Below the pieces are notes generated by a model. That model searched no databases. It was not told the origin of the DNA and worked only from the letters and a program-made list of their open reading frames with translations. A stretch of DNA of 64,000 nucleotides from Eretmocerus hayati (taxonomy: Eukaryota; Arthropoda; Insecta; Hymenoptera; Aphelinidae): assembly GCA_029851415.1 (NCBI GenBank), contig CM056744.1:69992172-70056171 (forward strand), read 5' to 3'. The translations under genes were made by a program, and so were the position numbers. Positions 35,119 to 46,331 of the stretch are shown here, in pieces (the first letter of the stretch is position 1; the number at the start of each line of letters is the position of its first letter).

Positions 35119-35416
35119 CTATCAGGGATAGGACAGGATTTTAAGGGTGATGTAATCGACTATCAATTCTCAAACCAATTCGGTGGATCAGGGCACCTCC
35201 TTGGGAATCAATAGTACGATCTCTGTATTTTTTATAGTTTCTTCTCAGACTTATGGATGGATCAGGGCACCCATTAATTCCGAGAAAATCCTACAAATAT
35301 GCTATTACGGTAAAACACAGCCATCCAGTGGATCAGGGCACCTTCTTGACCTGTTTTAACGTAACTTTTATTTCGGCGGGTCTTGCTGTTAACAAATACA
35401 GGGGATCAGGGCCCTG
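35119..35416 (+). repeat. Degenerate tandem repeat, about 72 bp period
   Basis: The core GGATCAGGGCACC appears at 35185, 35259, 35330 and 35403 (the last as GGATCAGGGCCC), with a weaker form (CTATCAGGGATA) at 35118. The spacings are 74, 71 and 73 bp. DNA between cores is barely conserved. Confidence 0.7.
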
Positions 35417-36754
35417 CAATATATCACCAGCAAAATCCAATGGTTTGATTATGCCAACTATATAGTCACACTGTGGGTTCCATCATGCACTTGGAGCACT
35501 TAGGATTACCCACAGCAATAAGCACACAAAGAGAATATATGTATATATAATCGATCCTATTCAAGATTCCATTACAATCATAAGATCATATATGGAACCC
35601 TAAGGACTTCGATTTATTCGCTTTGTGAGCTGATTTTCGACTGGAAGGCAGAATCCTCGAGCACCTGGTCAGGACTCTATTTATACTCGGTCCTCAGAGA
35701 TCCAGAATATTCTAAAGATGATTCATTCATATGTACCGCAATTATTTATCAAAACTGAAAAGTTCTGTTAGTGCCACTAGATACATATTTACAAGCTATC
35801 AAAATCGCATCAATTCCAACACATATTATTCCAAATCTCAGTTGAGTGTAATAAATAAGAGATACTTTTTAGATAACTATGAAGAACTTTCTAGAAATTG
35901 ATCGAAGACACGTGTTTTATTGATGCACTCGTAAATTCACTCTGAAATGCCACAGATCTTCGGAATTTTTCGTAATATCTGTCAATAGTGACATATATGG
36001 TCGATATATCACCTTGAATTGACGATATATTGGGGTTTTTTTATAGTATTTTACAATAAAATAATTTTTTAAATAATATTATCGAAATCGTTGATAGAAA
36101 ATCTATATTTCATCAAATCAAGTCGGAATAACTACGTTCTAGCTTGATTTGTATTATAACCAGTAGTTTGTTTGAAGGAATCTATTTTACATACAATTTT
36201 ACAAAAGCTTGAACTTTGTAAAATTGAATATCGCAAATAATGCATTGAATTTTAGAATTTTTTCATAAGTCCTATGAGAATAATAAATCCTAGAACTAGA
36301 TGACGAAAAGATTCTTTAGAATTGATTGAATGAATTCCACAAAATCTTGAATAGAAAATCATAGAATTTTCTATGTATAATCGTATATATGTATATGTAT
36401 TTACGTACATATATCTTCTATATAAATGACAAGTGAGCTAGCGAGGCTCAGCTGGACTGGGGGGAACAGTGAGTGACATTATCGGCTTGTCAGCGCACAC
36501 ATTTTGAAATACTGTATAGAAATTATACGAAATTACTTTTTTTTTAAATCTTCGAAATAAATATCGAAATTTTCGAGATCATGGTTGTCACACTCTAAAC
36601 TCCCCTTCCGAGTTCGTGATACCACTCAATAAGCTTTCGAGTGCTGGAATTCATGGAAAAATAAGAGTGAATTCGCGAGGGAAATGTCCACTCCTAGTCT
36701 AAACGACTCACAAAAATGAACCTTCGTATCATGCACTTGTGTACGTATCACCGG
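35417..36754. other. AT-rich stretch, nothing recognised
   Basis: Very AT-rich around 35900-36420 with many short stop-dense frames. No gene, repeat or RNA recognised. Confidence 0.5.
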
Positions 36755-36806
36755 ATACATACATACATACATACATACATACATACATACATACATACAT
36801 ACACAC
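36755..36806 (+). repeat. (ACAT)n microsatellite
   Basis: About 13 ACAT units, followed by CA- and CGCA-rich variants up to about 36833. The 60-codon minus frame here is just the repeat (MYVC). Confidence 0.95.
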
Positions 36807-36839
36807 ACTTACACTCACACACGCACGCACGCACAATCG

Positions 36840-38354
36840 AACGCGTTAACAATCGCACATATTACTTGGAACAATGTGCGGACTATTAGGCAAATCATAT
36901 CATTGACTCATAGAAATCGATCGAAAAAGAATCTGCCACAACAACATATGAATATGAGTGACCAAATATCATCCTATTAGACAAATCAGTTGCATAACGA
37001 CACGAGAGAATCATCCATAAGAGCGAGTGCCTACGTTGTGGGCAACCCAATCTATCCTTGTTTCCTCCATATCTATCCTTGTTTACAAACCGTCTCCGTG
37101 TTTTGCACATAGATTAGCTTAGCAATAGAATTTTGCCGTTTCGAAGAACGAATTTTGAAGGTTTTGAAACAAGGAAACGAATCGGGGGCAAGTTGGGTAC
37201 AGTGGCAAGTTGGGTACACTCACCTGATATAAACATGGGAGATTGGGGTGAGATTTTCCCTAAGAAGGTATTAGTCTAGGACACATCATCACCACCGCTT
37301 GCAAAGCAAGCTCATGGAGATTTTCTACAGGACCACCTCCGCAAAGCCCTTTACGCCCCAGAGACATGTGATGCTGAGGCGGGTTCAGGTGTTCACTGGT
37401 GTAAACTGATGGTCAGAGTAACTCCCTTGGTCCAAAAAAAGAACCAGGGCATTTTAAACGAAATGGCAGCCTCTCTATCTTCCCCCGGGAGCCATCATTC
37501 TTCAGCTACAAGGAATTTCGGACGGAAAAAAGCGCAATCTGACAGATTCAACATCCAAACAAGCGACCACGATAGAATTGCTCATAGCTGGTAATTTTAA
37601 AGAAAATTTCCTTGGTCAAAACTGAGATACCTCGGCTCTGGACGATCAAAATCACACGTGTATGAACTCATTTCGTAGGTTTTGTAACAAGCTTTGAAAT
37701 GAGCTGAAGTACGTTGGGAAATGTTCTGGTGGACCAGGAGTACAAGTAAAGTTAGCGAGAGAAAAGTGGGGGTCGCGGCGTTTCTCCGTCTGATCCCGGA
37801 ATGATTTTGATGGAAACTTGACTGCTCTTGCGGGAACCTGAAATCTCAACTCTCAGAGTCTAGCGGGAGGTTTTGATATTTTCATACAGAACACCAATTT
37901 TCAAGCACTAACTCGTACCGATTCCCAAAATGATTCAATTCTCGGTTCACCCTACCGTCCATTTTGTTACATTGCGGATATTTTCTCTCGGGACAAAATG
38001 TATGATGATGATGATGGAGTGAACCCGCCCTGGTGAGTTTGATGAGGATGTCTCTTGTCCATGAAACTACTCCCTTCACTCCCGGCTAGTCCAAGGAATC
38101 TAGAAATTGGTTGCTATGATGCGATAGTCCCACATTACAACGTGGTGCCAACACAGCCATCACTTTACAGTATTAGCAAAAATCCTCGGAAACGCTGTCC
38201 ACGAGAATCGCTTGGGGGTTGAGGTGATGTATCGACATCCAGGACCGCTAATTAGGCTGAAGATTCGGTTTCCACGTCGTGATATCCATGGAAAAGAGAT
38301 AGTTCCGTTCAATGAGACATTCCGACTTCTCAATTCTGGTCCTTGATGCTATTT
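36840..38354. other. Unassigned stretch
   Basis: No frame above 71 codons. A doubled 'ggcaagttgggtaca' at about 37186-37220 is the only repetition noticed. No gene recognised. Confidence 0.45.
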
Positions 38355-38960
38355 GCCGAATGATAGGATATGATTCCGTTCCTAGATTTCGGGATTGCTT
38401 TTCTCCCCCGAAAGAATTTTTGGTCCGAGCATCTGGTTATTTGTGGATTCGATCGCCTTTCCAGATTATGGGGTTGATATCCTCCTCCGACAGGACCTTT
38501 GGTCCGAGCACCCGGTTATCTGCGGGTGTGATTGCCTTCCTAAGTTTTGGGATTGATTTTCTCCCCCGACACAATTTCTTGTCCGGGCATCCGGATATTC
38601 ACGGGTTTGATTGCCTTCCCAGGTTCTGGGGTTGACTTTCTCCTCCGACAGAATTTTCGGTCCGAGCGTCCGGTTACTTGCGGGTTTGATTGCCCTCCTA
38701 GGTTTTGGGATTGACTGTCTCTATCCAACAGAATTTTCGGTCTGAGCACTCGGTTATTCGCCGGTGTGATTTTCTCCCTAGCTTTTGGCATTGATTTTCT
38801 TCCCCGACGGAATTTCTTGTCCGAGCATCCGGTTCACGGGTTCGATTGCCTTTGCAGGTTTAGGGGTTGATTACTCCCTCCGACAGAACTTTTGGTCCGA
38901 GCATCCGGTTACTTGCGGGTTTGATTGTCGTCCTAGGCCTTGGGATTGACAAGACGTTTC
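38355..38960 (+). repeat. 79 bp minisatellite, about 7.5 units
   Basis: The block GGTCCGAGCATCCGGTTA recurs with the TCCGAG element near 38424, 38503, 38582, 38661, 38741, 38820 and 38896, so the period is 79 bp. Two sub-types tend to alternate: one with 'gggattgattttctcccccgac' and 'cttgtcc', the other with 'ggggttgactttctcctccgac' and 'ttggtcc'. This suggests a 158 bp dimer origin. It is not coding in any consistent frame. Confidence 0.9.
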
Positions 38961-39139
38961 TCCTAAGTCAGCTCAATATTTCGTCAATAATTTTTTCCTG
39001 AGGAGGATCGATCGTCAGTCGAGAGTTACGGAGGGAATTTCATTTGGCTAATTATTTTCGATCAGAGTTGGAGATTTCTCGGGAGAACCTATTCATAGCG
39101 CGTCACTCTACGACTATATAGGGTCAAGATGATCTCATG

Positions 39140-39200
39140 TACAGTAAGACCTCTCTTAGCAACCACCCTGCGGGACCGGAAAAAATTAGCCGTTAAAGAA
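39140..39200 (+). mobile_element. Possible pogo/Tigger-like terminus, one end
   Basis: TA followed by CAGTAAGACCTCTCTTAGCA, then a short hairpin-like sequence (AACCACCCTGCGGGACCGG...GGTGGCC). TA-CAGT followed by a CT-rich run resembles the termini of pogo/Tigger elements. The matching right end was not found, so this is a weak call. Confidence 0.3.
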
Positions 39201-40762
39201 GGTGGCCATTTTTATTCGCTTTTATTGCACTCGGGCGCGCGGAGACAAGATTTCTGTCGGGGAACTTTGTGTGAGGCGTGTCATTGACACACTTTGGTAT
39301 AGTTGTGTTGGTGTCGAGGCTCTGAATGCTCTGATGCGCGATTTAACATTGTGTAAACGCAAACGCGGCTTTGTGCGCAGGATCGAGGGGAGAGCATAGC
39401 ATTAGCATTACATAGACAGATGAGCTGATGAGCTCAGCTGTGAGCAGATCACATCTATAGCACATTAGCCGATCAGCCGGAGATGCTAAGAGATCCTCGC
39501 TATCTCTCTAATTTGCGCATGATGAGTACTTAATAGTACTTCAATAAATGATCATCAGTGATTACCGTGATTACGGTATAAAGGGCCATAAAGCAATGCT
39601 CTCGCCCGCCGGCCTGCGAAAATCACATACCCATAACCTCTACTATTCTTCAACCGCGTTATGTGATGCTGTTGCAGATTGCAGCTCAGTGCAGATATTT
39701 TGTGTTATGAAGTGATTTCATTAATGTGTTTCAGTTCTTGATCTATCCTGCGATGAATCTCATCTTCATCAATTTGTAGATAAATTTGTGAACAGTGTCA
39801 AAGCAATTGAGAAGAGTATTAGAAACAAATGTTCAGACCAGTAGAATTACTGACAAGTGATTGATGGTTCTATATTTTTTCATAGCTGTGAGGAGCTAAA
39901 TTTTCTAGTACGCAATCAAGTTTTGCACACGGTGGAGAAATCAAGTCACAGTTTTGATCAAGCAGTAACAGAGTGATGAATTGTATTTCATGCATGGGAC
40001 ACTGTGTGTCAATTGATTAGTAACTGCCATCAATCTCTCTCCTAAATGTTAATTAGGTATGCCATTGCTCAGAACTCCAGATTAGTGACGGAATAGACCA
40101 CTTTTGTTGTGAACATCAGTTGCAATAGTTCCACGCGTACCAAGTGCTTGTTCGTTTACACTCCTGAGGATGCTTTCTACCATTAACACATCCATTACAA
40201 AAATTTAGCAGTCATTTTCAACTAAATTCCACCACTCCAATGCTTTCTATGTAGATGTTTACAATTCTGCAACACTAATACCAAAGTATTAGTGCGGTAT
40301 CAGCAGGCATAGAGGGCTCAAGGATTATTCAGTTTCTTACAAGTATGAAGCATCGCTCGACTGATTAGAATTAGCAGATATCCCTATTCATGATTGAGCT
40401 CTGATTTGTAAAATATTATGGAATATTAATTGATAGAGATATACTGATGTTGTCAATAAGCTATATACAGCCTCCTGAATTTGATTTGCCAATAACTTGG
40501 CATTCATTACAAATTTACCGGTTTGCTGTACATGACAAGAAGCATAATTTGGGATCAACCGTGGCTGATCGCTCCACTCCTGACTAATCCATTTGTACTC
40601 TACAGCCCTTCTTACCCCAATACTTATGCAGGAATGAACACATCTCTTCATTATAATCAGCCAGAGAAATTTCAAAGATTATCAAAAGCTTTTGCTTGAT
40701 ATTAAATTTTTGGAATCATGGTCCATTTTAAATGATTAGATATGAACTAAAAATATGAAAAT
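39201..40762. other. Unassigned AT-rich stretch
   Basis: No frame above 95 codons. The 95-codon minus frame at 40388-40675 has no recognisable domain. No RNA gene seen. Confidence 0.45.
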
Positions 40763-41162
40763 AAAATAATTAAAAAAAAATAATTTCAAAAATTCGCTTT
40801 TATGAACATAACAGCAACGCAAAATGTGAAAATAATCTTGAATCTCCTTTCTGCATCTGTAGCATAGATGTTGGCTACGTTTACTGACTTACATGCTCCA
40901 AGATATTCATGATTTTAGGAATAAATATGATAAAAGCGTGGGTTCCATCATGAAGACTACTGTTGATGAATCCAGTTGATAACCCACGCTTGCATCATAT
41001 TTATTCCTAAAATCATGAATATCTTGGAGCATGTAAGTCAGTAAACTTAGCCAACATCTATGCTACAGATGCAGAAAGGAGATTCAAGATTATTTTCACA
41101 TTTTGCGTTGCTATTATGTTCATAAAAGCGAATTTTTGAAATTATTTTTTTTTAATTATTTT
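40763..41162. mobile_element. Near-perfect palindrome, 400 bp
   Basis: Arms 40763-40944 and 40981-41162 (182 bp each) are about 98% complementary, with about four differences seen, around a 36 bp loop. Outer ends are A/T runs (AATAATTAAAAAAAAATAAT). It is non-coding. The arm identity is higher than in the other foldback elements, so this is probably the youngest. Confidence 0.9.
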
Positions 41163-41400
41163 TTGGTAGGTTCCGATAGTTTCAACAGGGAGGAGACTCG
41201 TTCCTAAAAGTCAATACATCCAATATCACCTTGATATCTGAAGTGAATGATAATAGGTAAGATGATTACATCAAATTGGAGCAACTTACAGAATCCTAGA
41301 GTAATAGAGGAATATCGAATACACTACTGTATCAGATGCATAGTGATACTACTGATAGAGGAGGGAAGGAGTGGGCCTCTCTGTGAGTGGGATTTTCTCC

Positions 41401-42960
41401 GCGAGAGAGATTGTAGATTGTAGATTGGTTTTTATTTAGGTACCTTGGGGTATAACCCTATCTGGTACAAATAGCAAATATTAGTTTACATATATATTTA
41501 AGTATAGAATAAGATAATGCGAGGATTGTTCTATATGTTGAACATAATCATGAATTTTTGCACTCATGTTTATACATAGGTATGCAGAAAGATATTTGAA
41601 TCACGATTGGTGCAATTGATTTGATACAATTCAGTAAGAAAAATGGAAGTAGCAAAATTGGATCTTGATGTGGTAGAATAAGTGAGAAAGGAGCAACAAC
41701 AAAAACCATAATTTCTCACAAGGATGTGCACAGAAATTGTGGTGTAGTAAAACATATATTGAAAATGATTTACGATTTGCACGCGTCGCAATTTTCGAGA
41801 TCACATTCGTAGGAATTACGGCTATTCGCAGATGTGAAATAATTCAAAAACTTGTCGGGTCATATATAAGGCGATATTTGGCCTGCAAAATTATCTAGAT
41901 CAAGTTCTGAAAATATAGGTATAAGTGGCTTATTTCTCGAGCGTCTCAAGCATACAATCAGATTTTTTACCACAGGACTTTGATATTTCAACTGATCACT
42001 AATAAAACGAGCTTTTTTAAACAGGTTATGAACCGGTTTAGGCCACAAAGGGCTACAGCTGATTTGAGAGTAATTTTCATGGCCAAAAATATTCTTCATC
42101 GATTTTTTCTTCAATTTAGGTGAACTCGAAATAACTTTATCCCTGACTGTAGGTGAAGATAACTGTATAACAATAGCTTGGGATGAGTCACTATTTTCGG
42201 TTTCCTGAGAGGTCAAGCCTGAAGTGGAAGTTGATGAAGATTTATTTCGAAAACTGGGACCTCTCCAATTTCTAACATTGATCACAGCATTTTTAAGCTC
42301 TGGCTCGTTGAAAGCATCAAAAACTCGAATGACTATCTCAGTTTTCGAGAGATTCATGTCATGAGGAATGTTCGTTAGAATCATTTCAGCTGAGTCGACT
42401 AATGTCGTTTGCTGAGAAAACGGGAATAGCTTATCACGGATATGCGAAACATCTTTCTCAAAAGTTATTCGATTTTCCATCCTGCTCTCAATTTCATTCA
42501 ATTTCGAAAAAAGTTTTTCTTGATAAGCATCAAAATGTGCAATGAATAATTTGAAGTAAGGAGGCATTTCATCTACATGATTAGAGTTCTCTGAGTTGAG
42601 TTCAGATTTGCATGATTGACGCGAAGTTAAACGATGTTGTTCGGTGGAACTCACTGCGAAATTATTTGGACCCATGGTGATATGTTGGAAACGCAGGTGC
42701 AACACAGAGTTAGAATCAGCTGTCTGACTATGTTCTCAGGCGTCTGCTTGCGTCAGGTAGCTCACTAAAGCAGAACACGCTGGGTGGACAACACGTGTGA
42801 ATCAAGCTTCAGCAGAGTAGATAAGGCAGGAATTTGCTCGAGATTACTGCCATCTAGCGTTTGATAGGGAAACTTCAATGACACAGCGAAACAAGGTCTG
42901 TGCAGTGTGCAGCTCAAACTTCTAACCTCAAACCAGGAACGTGCTGATGGAAAAGCAGAT
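41401..42960 (-). mobile_element. CR1-like non-LTR element carrying ORF1 only
   Basis: On the minus strand this reads a plausible 5' leader (42960-42676), ORF1 (42675-41860), an AT-rich 3' region and a terminus made of a short repeat, AAAACCAATCTACAATCTAC, ending about 41401. CR1-type elements end in such short tandem motifs rather than poly-A. There is no ORF2. The 5' boundary is approximate. A non-autonomous element mobilised by a relative, comparable in layout to ORF1-only LINE derivatives, would fit. Confidence 0.6.
41860..42675 (-). CDS. ORF1 protein of a CR1-like retrotransposon (271 aa)
   Basis: I chose the ATG at 42675 (MGPNNFAVSS); the frame opens slightly earlier without ATG. Residues about 35-90 are charged and likely coiled coil (LFSKLNEIESRMENR). 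About residues 100-245 resemble the RRM-like and C-terminal region of CR1-type ORF1 proteins: a domain opening with SAEMILTNIPHDMNLSKTEI, then AIVIQLSSPTVRDKVI, then a closing stretch with LFKKARF and FSELDLDNF. Such proteins bind the element's RNA. The equivalent parts of the neighbour at 46332-47459 are clearly related in order but diverged in sequence. The frame is intact. No ORF2 follows. Confidence 0.7.
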   Translation of the reverse strand: MGPNNFAVSSTEQHRLTSRQSCKSELNSENSNHVDEMPPYFKLFIAHFDAYQEKLFSKLNEIESRMENRITFEKDVSHIRDKLFPFSQQTTLVDSAEMILTNIPHDMNLSKTEIVIRVFDAFNEPELKNAVINVRNWRGPSFRNKSSSTSTSGLTSQETENSDSSQAIVIQLSSPTVRDKVISSSPKLKKKSMKNIFGHENYSQISCSPLWPKPVHNLFKKARFISDQLKYQSPVVKNLIVCLRRSRNKPLIPIFSELDLDNFAGQISPYI

Positions 42961-43132
42961 GAAGTTCTCGCAAGATGCGTAGATCCTTAGCAATATATGA
43001 ATCTGACGAATCCTTGCAAGATTTGGCGTGCAAGAGTCTGTAGAAGAAATGCCCGGAGGCAACTTGCGGCAGAAAAATATTGAAATACAGAGAAGCACTG
43101 AAGAAAGCGTGTGATGAGACTCACCGAGAGAG
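42961..43132. other. Spacer between the two CR1-like elements
   Basis: No feature recognised except GAGAG directly beside the 3' ends of both elements (43128 and 41400), which may reflect a shared target preference. Confidence 0.4.
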
Positions 43133-43328
43133 ATTGATTGATAACAATTTTATTATGCCGAGGTCTTGGTAGACCGTATGGCAAAAAGAAATTTACATGT
43201 AATGTACAGGGTATAAAATATAAATACAATCAATAGAAAAATAGAAAAATATCAAGTGCATTCGTAGGATATACATATTAATTAACAAGTGCAGTACAAT
43301 TTACAATAAAATTTGGGTTCAATTCACA

Positions 43329-46300
43329 TCAATTCATATCATTTGGCAGAGCGAGATTTCTAACAGGCAAATGGAGATATAACCGTAGCCTGATAAAGAG
43401 CGATCGTAAATAAATTTCTTGATCGTGGCTATTGAGTTCCTCTTTATCACGATAATGCTCCAGTAGAGCTACTTTGAATGCTTCAATGGGCTTAATTAGA
43501 CGAATACTATTTGGAATCGAATTCCATTCTTTTAACGCTTGTAAGGAGAAAGCTCCATCATACGCTTTTGTACGTGATGTGGGAATAAATAAACGCGATA
43601 TTTGTGACCTAGCTGAACGTCGCACTCCCTCGTCGAGTGGCTTGAAGAGTTCATTCATGTATTCTGGCAGTGATGTTGTGAAGATTTTGTATAATTGCAC
43701 ACACAGAAAATAATTCCGACGCGATGCCAGGGATAACCATTTAAGTCTTTGGTAATAAGGTTTCAATGGTGCATCTCTTCTTAAATGGTAAATAAATCTC
43801 ACACACATATTGCACAATCTTTGAAGTTTAGTAGCAAGGTAACCAGACATATCATTGTATAAAAGACAGGCATAGTCAAAATGTGGAATGGCCAGAGCAG
43901 TAATGAGCATCCGCTTAACATCTGGGGACAGGAAGTGGCCACGGTGCCGGAGAAGATGTAAGACTCCATTCACCTTGGAACAAATGCTAGCGATATGCGC
44001 ATTCCACGAAAGATCTTGACTGAATATTACGCCTAGGTTTTTTACAACGGGCTGTAGTTGGAGCGTAATACCGTTGACTAGGATGGGCGGTAAAGAGCTC
44101 AGATCTAACCTCATATGATGTTGGACAAATGCATACAAAATTGTTTTCGTTTTAGGGATATTCAGTTTCAACCCATTAAGTAACGACCAATCAAATACTC
44201 GACAATTATCATCATTAAGCTTACGGATAGTCTCGGGGAGATCACATAGTTTACATTGTATGTATATCTGTAAGTCATCAGCAAATAGCATAGCTCTACA
44301 GTAACGTAGGACTGATAGTACTGGGTTGATGAATATTAAAAATATGATTGGACCTGGATTCGAGCCTTGAGGAAAGCCCGAGTCGTTTGGTAGAAACTCA
44401 GTTTGATTATTGTCCTGATCGATGATTGCTTGAGATCGCCCACTTAAGTATGAGTGGATCCATCGTAATGAGGATTCCGAGAAATTCATCAGCTTCATCC
44501 CTTCTAGTAACACGGCATGATCGATGCTATCAAAGGCGGATTTATAATCGAATAAAATCTGGATAGTAACTAGCCCATTTTCAATACCAAGTCTGATGTC
44601 TTCTGACACTTTTAATAAGGCAGTTTGTGTGCTGAAGTTACTACGGAAACCTGACTGGAATGGAGAGAGAAGCTTATTGCTCTCTAAATGTCGAACAAGT
44701 TGATGGGTTATGATTGTGTCGAAAACCTTAGCTAGATGTGGGAGATTTGCAATTGGTCTTGTTTCGGCAGGTGACGCTGGCACTGGAACCTTACTCAATG
44801 GAATAACTAGTGATCTTTTCCACAGATCAGGATACTGGCAAGTGGTAATAGACAAATTGAATAGAACTGTGAGATAAGGTACCAGAAAACTCAAAACCGA
44901 TTTGAAAAATGAAAGACACAGACCATCACTGCTTTTTCCTTTCGATTTTGGGAGGCAATCTTGCAGGGCTTGGTAAACGTCTACCCCATCAACTTGCTTT
45001 ATTGAGAATGGTGGAGCTGTTGGTTCGACAGGCATTTGTAGAATTTCTTCCAGCTAGGCAGGAGAACAATTTTTATGAACACTAGAATTATTTGAGTAAT
45101 ATTGCATGAGTTCAGACGCAGTAAATTTGGTCAGAGGCGATGGATGACCAGAGCTTGTGACACTGATTTTACGTAGTAATGACCAATATTTTGACTTGTC
45201 AGAGACTTCACTGAAACGTTTTAGGCAGTACTCATTTCTAGCTTTAGCGATTCGTCTTTTTAGTTCTGCACGTAGTGTTCTGAATTGTTCTTTGAGCTGA
45301 GCATTGCCCGTGCGTCTCGCTTTTGTACCAAGTCGATCACGTCTTTTACACTCTTCTCTGAGTTCACTGGTCAACCACGGAGATTCACGCTTGCGAACAG
45401 ATCGACTCTTCATAGGAGCGTGTTTGTCGAGAAGGTGTAGGGTGAGATCTCTGAAGGTCTCAAGAGATTCATTTACATTATTGTAAGCAAGAAGGTTAAC
45501 ATTGTTGATAGCAGTTTGTAATTCACGCCCAAAAGTCGCTACATCAAATCTAGTGAAGTCTCGAGAAGTGATATTCAATTGCTCTTTGCGGACATTCGGT
45601 AATTTATAATCGACAATTAAAAAATCATGGCCGTTAATGAAAGGCATATCTGATTTAGTATAACTTAGTACTTTGTCAGGTGAATCAGTGAGGATCACAT
45701 CTAACCATGACTCAGATGTATCAAGGTGGTGGGTGGCACCAAATGGCACTTTATAAAAAGAATGCTCAAAAATGAGATCTCGCAGATGCGAACTATGATA
45801 GGAATTTGCTAACAAATCAGAATTGAGATCGCCCGCAAGGATAAAATTGCGGTACAATGGGGAGATTTTCTGAGACTCGGCGAAGAAGTTAGTTAAAACA
45901 TTACCAGTCGGGCGCCTGTAAATTGTACCGAATAGGATAGTTTCATCGTTCTCCATTTTCACTTCAATAAGTAAATATTCAGTCTCATTAATACTGGAAT
46001 TCTTAGAAAAATCGATCATTTTGAAAGATAAGTCATTCCGGATGGAGCACGCTACACCACCACCCTGGTCATGCTCACGTTTGCCCGTATGAGACTTAAT
46101 ACCACGATCATTGCGAACGAGAGTATAATTTTGTATAGCGACCATAGAATCAGGGCAGTTCGGCGTTAGCCAGCTCTCATTTACCGATAATAGATCCACC
46201 TTGTGATTTTCTATAAACATTGTTACTTCATCTAAATTTCGGCGCAAAGAGGAAACATTTAAGTGAGCTATTCCAATTGACGATCGCTTTTGAGGAACAT

Positions 46301-46331
46301 TACCGGTTATACCAACATTTGCACGAGGCAG
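43329..46331 (-). pseudogene. CR1-like ORF2: endonuclease and reverse transcriptase, one stop
   Basis: This polyprotein nicks target DNA and copies the element RNA into it. The frame begins directly after the ORF1 TGA and contains the typical endonuclease opening HLNVSSLRRNLDEV, then LLSVNESWL, YRRP, AGDLNSDL and NGHDFLIVDY (the histidine of the SDH motif is kept; the preceding residues differ). The reverse transcriptase part has RPIANLPHLAKVFD, SPFQSGFRSNFSTQTAL, FDYKSAFDSIDHAVLL, GFPQGSNPGPIIFL, the catalytic MLFADDLQIY and the LGVIFSQDLSWNAHI block, followed by the usual C-terminal region. A TAG at 45054-45056 (NCSPA-stop-LEEILQMP) splits the two enzymes in the same frame. Removing that single stop would leave about 1,000 codons, the normal length. 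Confidence 0.92.

Noticed and set aside
39140..39400. A complete pogo/Tigger transposon
   Set aside because: Only one possible terminus is seen. No transposase frame and no opposite end were found.
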